Positions 36,935 to 47,995 are shown, counted from the stretch's first letter. The stretch: DNA of 64,000 bases from Rhizophagus clarus (GCA_015698045.1 BLAL01000262.1:932501-996500); one strand, 5' to 3'. Notes: a model not told the origin generated them from the sequence alone. Numbers and translations are program-made.

Positions 36935-37816
36935 TTAACATTCCACAGACAACGTTTATTACTATTATCAGTTTTCTTTTTTCTGTATGTTTTTTTATGT
37001 AAACTAAATTAATAGTACTACACGCAAATAATATGTTTTTTGCAATTTTTCTTTCAAATATATTATTCCTCAAAATAAAATAAAATTATAAAACTGGAAT
37101 TGACTTTAAAAACGTACAAGTTATATGTTTGTTCCAGAACATTCATATTGTCAGTTATCTATTTTTTGCATAAATTACATTTATGCGATACGTTTAAGAT
37201 TTTCCGTACATTTTTTAACGTATAAAATTTTTTTATAGGTTGATATAGGATAATTTCTGTCAAAATTAATTTATTGAAATTAATAATAAATTTATTAATA
37301 TATATATATATGGGCCAATGTACAGTATATTAAAATTTACTTTTACAGTAACTTTTATTTTTTGTTTCTCTTTTTATTATTTAACTAATAAATATGAATT
37401 TACAAATTACCTCACTCTGAACCTTTATATTAAAATATTAAAATGTAGTTCATTTAAAATTTCCTCTTCTTTTGTATCTGTTTCGCTCCTAATATTTTAT
37501 TATAATAAAATTTAATAAATATTAATTTAAATCTCCACGTGCATAGTTACACCTTTACATAATTAAACAATAAAACTTAGTATAAAATACTAACAAACCT
37601 ATTTTCTTTATTTTCTTCGATAAACCCTTTTTGAAAACGAGCTTTCTTTAATTTCGCTGTTTCTTCTGCTCTTGTTGCAGCTTTCAAAGTTGATGGTTCT
37701 GATCTTGCTGCTTTGCTATTCTTATGGCACTGCTGCTCCCGCTCGCACTTTCGAAGTTGACGCTGCTCTTACTGCTCTTGACACTTTTGCTCTTGTTCTT
37801 GGTGTTCTCGTCCTAT

Positions 37817-37963
37817 CCCAGTAAAATGTTCTTGTACCAAATATGTGCCAAACCTATTTGGTATAAATTTGGTTATATTTATTTTAAATTTATGTTAATT
37901 AAGTTCAAATTTTACTCATGTATTTAATATAAATATTTAATATAAATTTGGTATAATACTGGG
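37817..37963. mobile_element. 147-bp insert with CCCAGTA ends
   Basis: Starts CCCAGTA and ends TACTGGG, with TAT on each flank. Inside are repeated ACCAAAT/ATTTGGTATAAA motifs. It sits within the split Q/E-rich gene, between two pieces of coding sequence, so it is an insertion. Family not known. Confidence 0.45.
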
Positions 37964-37976
37964 TATAAAAACAAAA

Positions 37977-38027
37977 TGTCCAGAAAATGTCAAATTGCAA
38001 TATCCCAGACATTTTCTGGACAAACGG
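37977..38027. repeat. GTCCAGAAAATGTC inverted repeat
   Basis: GTCCAGAAAATGTC is followed after 16 bp by its exact reverse complement. The same motif family (AATGTCCAGAA, CCAGACACTTTCTG, GGACATTTTC) forms a cluster at 48325-48450, so these are two copies of one small repeat family. Confidence 0.6.
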
Positions 38028-38142
38028 ATATTTCAATGTCAATATCTGACCATTCTTTTTATAGGATTGTTATTTTTGACGTTCTTGCTCTTGATGCTCT
38101 TGCTCCTGGCGCTCTTGTTTTTGCCATTTTCGTAATTTTTGG

Positions 38143-39083
38143 TATGGGCCAGTGCAAAAAGATTCGTACATCAGATATTGCATCGATAAAAAAAATGTTA
38201 CTATGTAAATTTTTTTTTTTTATTTAATTACTATCAGTACATATTGGGAAAGATTTGATATAAATATTACATCATATAGCGTGGTCATTATCGGAACTAC
38301 TATAAGCTTCAAATTCTCCATCTAATAATTGTATATTTTCATCGGACTCAAAATATTCTTTAGCGTTTTCAAGTACTCTTCTCCAAAGCTCAACTATAAC
38401 TTTTGAAGAAATTTTTTCTTTTAATCCATTTAGAAGTGTATTCCTAACAGATAAAAGATTTGGGTGTGGACCTGAACGCGCAACTTTATCCTTTACAACT
38501 GATCAAACGCCTTCAATAGGTTGGAGTAAGGAGGGGCAAAATTAACTTCATGTCTGTAATGTTAACACAAGAAAATGGAATCTTTTCTTTATTTATTTTA
38601 ACCAGTCTGATTTTATTAATCGTCAGGAAAAGCAATACCATGAGCATCTAATACGCAAAATTTCTGAAATTTTTTCGTCAGATTGCAATTTAGGTCTTCT
38701 GAGGGATTTATGTGGTGTAAATGTATTGTCACCACGCTTGTTTTAGTTTACCACCACGACCCTAACTGTAGTCTTAGCTATACCCAATGTCTCAGCAACC
38801 TGCTTGCGTAATTTGACCTTCTGATGATCTCCCGATTTAAAGTTAACCCCCGAAAAATAATTGTGAACGGATATTACCATCGACTATTTGTTATCAGTTA
38901 ATGGTACATCAGTTCGTTTCATGGAAGAGCTATGGGTAGTTGGGTTAAAAAACCATAGTAAAAAATGTTTATTCGAAGTCATTATAATATATATATTTCA
39001 CCTTATTTTGGTCGTACAGTATATTTCTTGTGTAGATCCCTTCCTTTTTTAATGGTGTACGAATCTTTTTGCACCGGCCCATA
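38143..39083 (-). mobile_element. 937-bp Tc1/mariner-type element, internally deleted
   Basis: The element spans 38145-39081. Inverted ends read TGGGCCRGTGCAAAAAGA and match over about 26 bp; each flank is TA (38143-38144, 39082-39083), as in Tc1/mariner insertions. It holds a shortened, dead transposase gene (38272-38922, minus). Confidence 0.85.
38272..38922 (-). pseudogene. Tc1/mariner-type transposase remnant, middle deleted
   Basis: The N-terminal part starts MKRTDVPLTDN at 38922 and includes a helix-turn-helix with LRKQVAETLGIAKTTVRV. The C-terminal part contains FAPPY followed closely by PIEGV, the conserved end of the DDE core carrying the last catalytic residue, then DKVARSGPHPNLLSVRNTLL. 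The region with the first two catalytic Asp residues is missing, several stops and a frameshift are present, and the Trp usually following PIEGV is a stop. It cannot make an active enzyme. Confidence 0.75.
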
Positions 39084-39648
39084 CTTCTGATATTGTTGCT
39101 GCTGCTTCTCTTGTGATTCTTTAAATAAAAATTTAGAAAATAAAAAAAAAAGGTTTTTATTATAAATAACATTTTGCTGTCTTCGGTTTTTCATCATTTT
39201 TTTTTTTTTTAATTCTTTGATGATCGAGTTTCCTTTCCCTACTTGAAAATTCGGATCAAAATACCAGCGAATGAGAGTAGACGAAATGGTACAAAAGGAA
39301 TTCATTTAATATGCAATAATATAACTTTCATGTCGTTCTAGAGATAATAAACTTCGTAAAATTTGTTAAATTTATAAATTATAATTTACATTTTTTATGA
39401 TATTCCAAAAAATCAGGTGACGAAATTCGCGATGGGCTGATGAAATTAACGTAATTTCAGCCAAAATTGACTAACGTCTAAAGAATTAATGTAAATCGGA
39501 ATCACGTGGTTATTCAGTCATCCAATCAAATTTAAAAATCGCAGACTAATAAGTGCAAAGTTCTAAATTTTCTTTTTGTGTTTTTTTTGTTAATTAAGGT
39601 TTACCGTATATTGTGGACCACAGCACCGGCCGATTTCAAATTTACTTT

Positions 39649-39790
39649 ATTACTTTATGAAGAAATTTCTTATGAAATAGTTTCTATTATTTTAAGCAAT
39701 CATGACTGTCAAAACCTCGTCATACAGTAAAAAATTTTCTTAAAATAAGATCTAATTATGGTATCGAATTACCGAATATCGCGAACCATA
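39649..39790 (+). pseudogene. Decayed relative of the 25.2-kb small ORFs
   Basis: Reads EEISYEIVSIILSNHDCQN then a stop, parallel to the 25194 ORF, and carries TAATTATGGTATCGAA about 40 bp further, parallel to the start of the 25502 ORF. It is too short to be functional. Confidence 0.45.
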
Positions 39791-40248
39791 GTATATAGAC
39801 TTATAAAAAGTGAATAATTGACAACAACAACTTGACTTATAGTTGTTAAACCAGCAACCAATTATTTTCTTGAAGGGTACTAGTGATTAAAGCGGCTTTG
39901 TTTGTTACGAGATTTTTATTTGTTTAACAGATTGTTATTTATTCAACCGATGCTTATTCCATACATTAAAAACTCTTGTTCGGATAAAAAACAAAAAGAA
40001 TTTACGTGATGATTATATATACTGTATAATCATTTACGTTCTTTGAAATATTTTTGACTCGTGTGCTTTAAGATGGTGAATTTGAGCTTGCTTATTATTG
40101 TGGTGTCTTCATTTATTATTAATGGCTTGCTTATCAACCAATTCTATAAACTCTTTTGGTCTCATTTTGAATTTATGGTCTAGTCGTATGATCTAAAACG
40201 CATTTGGCGCTTTAAAACAGTTATTCGATCTCTAACAGTATTTGTACT

Positions 40249-43200
40249 ATAACAGTCAGTGGAAATGTCACAAGACTTGCCGATCATTAATAAATTTAAT
40301 TCGTGTAACAATAATCCTAAAGTTTTATATCAAAGTCAATTTTTTAGCTATATACTTAAAATTTTTTAAACTTTCACCATTGATCCTTTGCGTATTGTAT
40401 TACATATTTTTATAGTTTTAAAACCATTTTAGTGTTTATATATAAAAATACTATTGACATAATTTTATCCATTTTTTCACCTTTATGTCGCTGATTGAAC
40501 TGTTAAACGTATTTAGAGGTTTCGAAAAACTACCTAGATATACGCTTTTCATAGCTATTTTTCATAAAACATAAGCAGGAAGTAGTGGTTTAGGTGACAG
40601 TTTTTGTAAAAACTTTAAATTGTTGTTTTATATTAACTACAATCAGGTAGTCCTTATTTTTTTATTATACAAAATTTATATAGCTTAATTATTTTTATTA
40701 ACACGATAATTCCACCAATTGTAGACCCTTTTTTTATCCCATTCAGACCCAAGTGATTGAAGAATTTCGTCATATACATGAGTTGGAATTCTTTCTTTAT
40801 AAAACAACAGACGGCTGAGTATTTCTTCTTCGTGTTCAAGTATTTTTCTTCGTTTTTTAGGCACCCCATTATCAACTTGTGGCTAAAATAGCAAGAAAAT
40901 GAATAAAAAATTTAGGTATGTAGTTACAATCTATGCATACCTCCGGTTGTATTTCTTCATGCCTTCTCTTTTGCTTTGTAATCTTTTTTTGATTAACATA
41001 ATCCTTATACTTTGTTCGGCAAATTCCTAAAGCACGCCTTCCTTGTGCATTTCGAGGTTCACTTTTTATCACATCCTGTTTATAAATCATTTGCATTCGT
41101 TCCAAACCACTGTTATAACATGCAATTAATTTTTCACAGCCTTCCTTATGTATTTCAGGCGGTTCAAGATCTTTAAAAATATCATGTGATAACGGGTCCA
41201 TCATGCCAAAAATCACAACTAAATCATCTACTAGCTCCCATAACACCTTTCTTCTGGAATCAACTGCACGTTTACTTTGAGAAATTGAAGTATCTTCAAG
41301 ATATTCACTTAGGAATAAGTCAACTCTATCTCTTTCTTCTTGTGCAGCTTTAATGTTTGCTTTTAACTTCGCTTCATTAATAATATTTCCATTGATGTTT
41401 TGTTTTATAAAATGAACCCCAAAGGTTTCGAGTGCTTCATCAAACCCGAAACATATGGGCTTTTCATCCATAGTCCTTGGTAACCTGAATGCTCCAACAT
41501 ACTTTAAAATTTCGTTTAATTTTGGATATTTAGTTAAGGTAGAAAGGTATTGGGCAATTGCAACTGAATAATTGGATTTTCCGGCACTTGGAAAGAGAAG
41601 TGAAGCTGCAGCAAGAGTATCTCGCTGTAAGGTATGGTTTCCAATTCTCATTCCTATTTTATGAGCCTTCCAAATTCCGGCCCATTGATAAAAAAGATAC
41701 CAAATTTTTAAAAAAATATTTGTGCCAGTATTTTCATCCATTATTTCTAATAATGGAAGATTATTTTTCTTTGTATATATATTAATTGCAATTCCAACTG
41801 CCACTCACAGAAGATCCAAAACTCTAGATGTTGTCCGATAATCAACAGCTGCTTCAAACTTATCCAAAAATCGAACACCAAGTCTTCTTGCCAAATTTAA
41901 TAATCCGTAACTAGAAAATAACACAATGAGAACCAGGCAAAAATCTTTGGAAGTATGCCATTGACTGAGCAATGGTCTTAATTGTGGCCACTGTGCTTGG
42001 CATCTCATTAATCGGCGAAAAATTGCCTCGTCAGCAACGATATCAAGGTAGTCAGTTTCCAGAAGATTGAAGTCAATTTTATACATGTTTGCAGCATCTA
42101 AAATTGCTTGATCTGAGTTTGGATTATCTCCTGGCTCAAGAATTATGACGTGAGGAGAAGAACCTTGACAGCCATGCTCAAATTCTGCAAGTATTGCTTT
42201 TTTAATTATTTCTGCATCAAAATTTTAGTTGTAGATCAAATTTCCTTCATTTGTTCTTTGAAAATCTAATAATCCCTCTAATATCTTTTGCAATCCATAT
42301 AGAGCTTCTTGTGTGGTAGAATTCATACCAAATATTCGAGTATCATTTTCTAAGGCAATTATTTCTTCATAATTGGTTACCAAATGATCAGGTACTTCAG
42401 ATTGAAATGCCATTCTTAGTGTCATATGAGAACTATTTCGAGTAGTATCATATATATTTCCAAAAGAAAATGTTTTCTGTTTAAAGTCGATATTATCAAT
42501 TATTGCAAGGTTCCATATGTTTGATTTTTGGCATAATCTTTTTGTGGGAACAGCTTTACTAATTCGTTCTTTCTCTTGATTTCGTTCATGACGATCACTA
42601 TGTCCAATTACATTCCATACAGCAAGAAGGCAATGAAGTGATGATAACAATTTTGGCTTACATGCTAAACTGCTTAGTACATTAGTTAACCAAATGCCAT
42701 GTGAAGGAAATGTTATACTAGTAATGACAGAAACGAAAAAAGTAACTATCTTTATAATTGTATCTTTAGATAAAGATTTTGTAAGTTGCTTTCGATATTT
42801 TCGTTGTCTATTACTAACTGCAAGTTTTTGTTTAAAAATCTCTATTAACATTCCCTCAAAAAAGCCTGTAATGAAACTTGGAAATGCATTGTAATATTCA
42901 GAAAGAGATGCTGGTGAGTTCAACAGATCTTTTTTGTCATTTATTGCTTTACGTGATTTCCAAAGTTTAATTCCAATTTGTTGACCCAAAATTTCATAGT
43001 CAACGGTTTCTGTATCCTCATTTTGAATCAGGGGTTTCTTGTTATTAATAAAGGTGTCAAGAAAAAGAATTTTTACAATGAAAAGACTAAGCGTTTCATC
43101 TGATTTGTCATTGTTTAATGTCGTTTTTGTTGGAGTTGTGGGAAGAAAAGGTATAATAGCTTTAGTAATAGATTTCAAGATTTCTCTTTTTGTTGATTCA

Positions 43201-44576
43201 TCACTTGTATGGGAAATTTTTTTAAGCCAGTTTGCAATAAATTCAATTCCTTTTGATGTATCTTGTTCATGTAACTTATCATGAACACAATTCGATTTTT
43301 TACCTCGACCTGCACGTTTGTGGATATGTCCACCCAATTGTTCATAACAGGAGCAACAAATACATCTTGGTTTTTTTATTTCTTCAAAAGCACATTTTGA
43401 TATAAAAGAATCCTTTAATGCATTACAATGCATCAATCCATTACAAGGAACTTGGATATTTCGTCCATTAATCAACCAAGAATGTTTACTGCATCCTTCC
43501 CCTCGGCTAAAAAAGGTTACATATTTTTTACATCCTATGCATCTTCGATGTTGAACTAGTGCATCAGTTAATTCAGTAAATATTTTTTCTTTAGGATTGT
43601 GAATTTGATTTTGATCATACAAAAAATGTGAATCACAAACGCCTAATTTTAAATAATTGCTATCGACTTGCTGAACTGCATCACGATCTATTTGCCATGT
43701 TCCAAGTAAATTTCGCAATCTTCTAAGTTTGTAAGTTTCATTACATCGTTTAATCGTACCTTGAATATTGTCAATAATCACACAAGGGGAAATAGCCGCT
43801 TGAACATTATACTTTTTGTTAATAGATCCTTCGCTCATATCAAATTCATCTGGTATTATTTCATCACTTTCTTCTTCAAGCTCATTATCATCATCATTCT
43901 CATTATTATCTTGCTCCAATTCTATCTCAATATCATGATCATATTCATCCGCATATGATTCTATTTCACTATCTTCTTCATTTTCATGAGCTAGCATATC
44001 ATTTAATACATTATTAAACTTAAAGGCTAACTCATCAAAATTTATATCCAGTTCATTTTCAGAAAACACTTCTTCAAACACTTCTTTACCATCTTTTAAG
44101 TTCTCAATAGTGCTTTCTAAGTTAAATTCCCGTATCAGCATAGAGCTGTCATCACCTTCAATATTCGACATTATTAAAAATACTCCAACTTTGAGCTCCT
44201 GATTGAACAAAACATAATTAAAACTCGCGTTGAGATAACACCCATACGAAAATATTTCAAGTAAAATGTTTCATATTACTTATTTTATAAAAAGGCGTTA
44301 CATTGTGTAAATGTAGTGTTACCTTTGACCCGAAATTTTCAATTTTAACCAAATTTAGGCCGGCATTATGTTTTTGGCCAGAATTAAGAAAAATTTTACC
44401 AGAATTATGATTTTAATGATCGCTAATTTTAAACTACAAAATTATTTTTACCGGAATTTAAGTCTTAAATATGTACTCTATATTCGATAACATCATTGTA
44501 TTAATAATTTATTTTACAATATCATAGTACAAAAAATTTCTCTATCAATTAGTGTGACATTTCCACTGACTGATAA
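40249..44576. mobile_element. 4.3-kb DNA transposon with 20-bp perfect TIRs
   Basis: CAGTCAGTGGAAATGTCACA at 40253-40272 is repeated exactly, inverted, at 44553-44572, giving a 4320-bp unit. The bases just outside are ATAA on both sides (40249-40252, 44573-44576), a possible 4-bp target duplication. The only large gene inside, on the minus strand, fills 40685-44210 and looks like a transposase, so ends, size and content agree. The short terminal repeats and 4-bp flank do not fit hAT (8 bp) or Tc1 (TA). Superfamily left open. Confidence 0.8.
40685..44210 (-). pseudogene. DUF6589-like transposase candidate with C-terminal homeodomain-like tail, two in-frame stops
   Basis: Exon 1 runs 44210-40941 and exon 2 40882-40685, joined over a 58-bp GTATGC...TTTTAG intron; the frame is kept for 1155 codons apart from TAA at codon 662 (42225-42227) and TGA at codon 802 (41805-41807). 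Order of parts: acidic region (about 75-125); Cys/His-rich region (about 190-310) with VCDSHF, CIGC and CICCSC clusters, probably zinc-binding; helical middle; then a block with ILEPGDNPNSD (Asp at 695), LDIVADEAIF and QWPQLRPLLSQWHTSKD, which I take for an RNase-H-like DDE core. The last 65 residues contain KKRRK and end RVYNWWNYRVNKNN, like homeodomain helix 3. The downstream block resembles fungal DUF6589 proteins from memory. Position inside TIRs argues for transposase. Start could also be the Met at 44171. Confidence 0.65.
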
Positions 44577-45112
44577 TAAGAAGAGTATAGTATGTTAACG
44601 TGTTCTCAATATTGCTATTTCTATATTATTATTTTTACTAGTATTTGATGAAGTCGTCACCATATGAATCATAAGATATTGCATTAATTAGTAATATCGT
44701 AACTGTGAGTTAAAAAAAAAAAAATACTTACATTTCATATAAAGGAAATAAATCGTTTCCTCTACCCAAATCTGAAGATATTAGAATCATTGTTATATTA
44801 ATAAAGCTTTGTTATTTATCAACACAATTTCCAATTCCGAAAAATTTCCATCTTCATCACGCAAGTGGCTAAGAATAATAACAACAGCAATATTGAATAC
44901 CGTCTGATTGAAAATCAAAGGACGTGAAATTTTCATTATTTTGTACATTTATTAATCTATAAAATAGTATTAAAAGTTAATAATAAATTAATAATTATAA
45001 TCTATCTGCTATAATCAGAATCATATGCGGTAACGTTATGTCCATATTAATTCTACTAAAAATCATGGTAAAAATATACATATCAGTGAACTTACCAAAT
45101 GCTTTCCAAGTT
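44577..45112. other. Gene-free flank of the 4.3-kb element
   Basis: Ordinary AT-rich DNA, with a poly-A at 44713-44724. No repeat borders or coding frame seen. Confidence 0.4.
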
Positions 45113-45114
45113 CC

Positions 45115-45339
45115 GCTATTGGGGGGTCGTTAAAGCGGGGTAGAATTGGCCGGAATTACGGCATTAAGAAATTACGGATGTGACAAATAATGAATGTGAT
45201 AAATATGTTTTTACTAACCGAAAAATTTAAGTCCCCGGAATACTTAGTAAAAATAAAGAATGGAGGATGCGACACCGCGTGTCAATTATTTTTACTATGA
45301 TCACGTGATTCTACCCGCTTTAACGGTCCCCCGCTATTG
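45115..45339. mobile_element. ~211-bp MITE with GTTAAAGCGGG ends
   Basis: The ends read GGGGGTCGTTAAAGCGGGG (from 45122) and, inverted, GGGGGACCGTTAAAGCGGG (from 45332). The flanks repeat GCTATTG (45115-45121, 45333-45339); because of the G/C run the duplication could be 7 to 9 bp. It contains TCACGTGA at 45301-45308 next to the right end. A diverged relative of the interior lies at 59710-59860. Non-coding. Confidence 0.75.
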
Positions 45340-45678
45340 CTACTTTACTAATAATATTAGATTAATTGGATATAAATAAACGTTCTAATCTGTAGTGAAC
45401 CAGTTCAAGCGATCGAGTTTGATTGAAATATATTATCATCAAAGAAAAGCACCAATTCTTTCAACATCTATTTATTGTAAAAACATAATTAATTAATAAC
45501 CAACTTTGAGTAGTTATTTAATATTGAAATAGTATTTTACCTTAGCAAAACTAGTTCCATGATAGCGAAAATCTAAATCTTTTTTATGAAGTTCATATCC
45601 AAAGTAATATAAAGTGAAGCGACATATGATCGAAATATATACTTTCCCAATAAATACTAGGGTGGTAGTGTAGAGTCG

Positions 45679-45780
45679 ATGTGTAATTTGGCCGGTTGTT
45701 ATTATAATGAGGAGGGAACGGAAAAGTATCTGGAGAAAGCCTTTCACTGGTATCAGAAAACGGCAGAGGATGTAGTGTAA
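45679..45780 (+). pseudogene. Single Sel1-like repeat fragment
   Basis: A 33-codon open stretch reads MCNLAGCYYNEEGTEKYLEK and continues with AFHWYQKTAED, which matches one Sel1-like repeat (LGxCYxxGxGTxKxxxKAFxWYxKAAE). Sel1 repeats usually occur in runs behind kinase domains in these fungi; here only one remains, ending at TAA 45778-45780, with no neighbouring repeat. A gene scrap rather than a working gene. Confidence 0.65.
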
Positions 45781-46016
45781 TACTATTGGATTTTAGTGTT
45801 TATATAAATTAATCACGTCGAAGAAATAAGCTACCAGCACATTTCTCTATCATCACCAGCTGAATTTAAACCATCTGGATTTATAATGTTTCCACATTAA
45901 TAGATGAAGTAACAACATTCATGATTTAAGAAAACTTGCCCTTTTAAGATTGCTTCTTTCTTCTTTCTTTTAAGTTACGACTTAAACGAATGTTGAAATA
46001 TAAATATTTTTTTAAC

Positions 46017-46556
46017 GGTGGCACTGTGTTAAATGTTTTTTTTTTTTACTGGTAAACAAAAAAGATTTATTGGGAGAAATATATTGGATTTGGTACATGT
46101 TGGTGAACTGACTAGGTCTCTAGCCTAAAAGCTAATATGACTACAATTCTAGTTAACCTAACTAACAAAAATTTCCTAAGAAAAAATTGTCCGTTAAACC
46201 AGGTTAGACGATAAAAATAAAGAAAGTAAAATTCTACTCATCCTAAAAGGACAATACTAAAGAAAAAAAAAATTTTAATAAAAATAATATATAAAACTAA
46301 AAAACTAATACAATAGTAAAAATGAAAAAATATATTTTTCCTTTTTATTTCTAAGCTAAGTTAATATATGACTACATTAACTTACGTAAGGTAGATAAAA
46401 TTTCCGCTAATATCTTATCTTTATCCTTACGGGACCTGTCCTTTTTAGGTTTTTTCTGGGATTTAGTCTCTTGCTTATTTGTAAATTTATTCATAGAAGG
46501 TTTAGACTTCTTTCTGATGTCCTCTTTTGTATGCGAGGTGACACTTTGTTAAACGT
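46017..46556 (-). mobile_element. 5'-truncated LINE insertion with poly-A tail and target duplication
   Basis: The inserted sequence spans 46037-46536. Read on the minus strand it begins inside an ORF (46536-46372, 54 codons, Lys-rich, ending DKILAEILSTLRKLM and a stop), continues with a 3' untranslated region containing AATAAA, and finishes in a 12-base poly-A. The flanks 46017-46036 and 46537-46556 match at 17 of 20 bases (GGTGRCACTKTGTTAAAYGT), a long target duplication as made by LINE machinery. The ORF end belongs to a protein I cannot name; it could also be a retroposed host mRNA. Confidence 0.7.
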
Positions 46557-47820
46557 AAGATATTTAGGAATTGGATAAACAAACACAAGCACGAACGTTT
46601 ATACTTATTTTGTGCGTGTAACGAATAACGAATACTTATCTGGTAATTCGGAACCGAAATCATATGAAGTTTCAAATGATGAAATTTTGGCAAAAATGGC
46701 GAGAATCATAAACACATGATATTTATAAACTAGAAATTTTATCATAATATCAAGGTTAAGCGGGGGTTTTACATATTATTAAATTCCTTTTTTTCTTTAA
46801 TTTGATTAATATCAAATTTTCTATGTATTAATTATGTAACGATTTAGTCGATAACAAATAAAATAAATAAAATTATCATATCAAGTATTTTGTTCCGAAA
46901 AATAAACATATGTTGACTATAAAATAAAAACTTAAAAAAAACATTATTCATATTTAATAAAATCTTCTTTAATTCGCGTTAATCTTCGATCGTTCGAATT
47001 TAACAAACAATCAAAATAATTTATACAAATGAAGTAACCACCTTTCGGTCACTATCGATAAGATTTACAAGTCAAATAACTGGTTTTGTTTTGATAAGGT
47101 TCAGATGCTGTCACACAAGGCTTGTGATCTTTTAATTGTTCCGTTACTTGTATAATTGATCAGATACCTCAAGTTACACATTTTGTATTAATATTACATA
47201 TTACATTGTACTCTTACATTTCTACTATTATATTTATTATAACAAACTTTATGATAAATATTCCCGAAATATACACATAAATATTGGAATATGGATGGTA
47301 ATAATAAACTTACACGAAATAATCTTTAGTAATTGTGATGGCGAATTTAGTTTTTATTCAAATAATTTGCCATATAACGATAATATTTTTCCTTTGCATA
47401 TATACATTTTAGTCATCGGCAATATGACGCTTCAAAGTTCACATTTATTTAAATTAAATAATCACTCTTTCGTAGCGAATAATTCGCAAACTTCATTCCA
47501 TTAACAACGAAATTTTTTATGTTGATTTTTCACGTTCAATACTGCGCTACGTTGTTTTGCATTTATGATAAATTTCTAGTTGAAAAATTCATAGCCCATT
47601 ACTATCTGTATAACCATTATTGATATTTTCAGCTATGTTGAATTCTAAATCTTGAGGCATTCAGTTTGCATCGAAAATACATGATATTTTTAACCAGATG
47701 TAGCTGCATATACACAATAGTGTCAGTTAATACATTCAATACATGTAATTAAAATGAAGATAATTTAAATTTATAAAATTACATTATTTTACTTTCGAGT
47801 TTTATATATTTATGTATGTA
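46557..47820. other. Gene-free AT-rich stretch
   Basis: No coding frame, repeat border or RNA gene recognised. Short ORFs (for example 47295-47504) have no support. Confidence 0.4.
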
Positions 47821-47995
47821 TAGTCGGCCTCACTCTCCTTATAACGAATTTTCCCATCACACGACATTTAACCGATTAAATCCGCCAAATATCCCTCGTA
47901 ACGAAACAACCAATTAGATTCTTTAGATTTTTCACTATTATCTTGTAACGTATTTGAAGTGAAAACCAGAGGGTTGCTATATCGAGGACCGACTG
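47821..47995. mobile_element. 175-bp pogo/Tc1-like MITE
   Basis: Left end TAGTCGGCCTC...TATAACGAA and right end, inverted, CAGTCGGTCCTCGATATAGCAA resemble the CAGTYGRCCCTC...TATA ends of pogo/Fot1-type Tc1/mariner elements. Inside is ACGAAACAACCAATTAGATTC, also found at 61885-61915 and in part at 61200-61240, so several decayed copies of the family lie in this window. Confidence 0.6.

Larger units (their letters stand above)
37577..39305 (-). pseudogene. Q/E-rich coiled-coil gene split by transposon insertions
   Basis: The 5' part begins at ATG 39305 (MNSFCTISSTLIRWYFDPNF) and runs, probably through a short GT-AG intron (about 39121-39172), into a Gln-rich stretch ending at 39082. A Tc1/mariner-type element (38145-39081) follows. 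Beyond it the same frame continues in Gln/Glu/Arg-rich coding (38144 down to about 38065). A further ~240 bp of foreign-looking repeats (38065-37830) interrupt, and the frame resumes with QEQ-type repeats and a C-terminus containing KAATRAEETAKLKKARF, ending near 37577. At least one stop codon (near 37790) is also present. Probable long coiled-coil protein, now inactive; function unknown. Confidence 0.6.

Noticed and set aside
37724..37927. Leucine-rich plus-strand ORF of 67 aa
   Set aside because: It is the antisense shadow of the Gln/Glu-rich coding on the minus strand (CTG/CTC read opposite to CAG/GAG).
42694..43284. Plus-strand ORFs inside the transposase-like gene
   Set aside because: They lie antisense to a long open minus-strand frame with recognisable protein features.
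31839..44210. HMG gene and homeodomain-like gene as parts of one mating-type locus
   Set aside because: They are about 8 kb apart, separated by transposons, and the homeodomain-like part belongs to a TIR-bounded transposon gene.
46502..46693. Minus-strand 63-aa ORF
   Set aside because: It crosses the border and target duplication of the LINE-type insertion, so it joins unrelated sequences.
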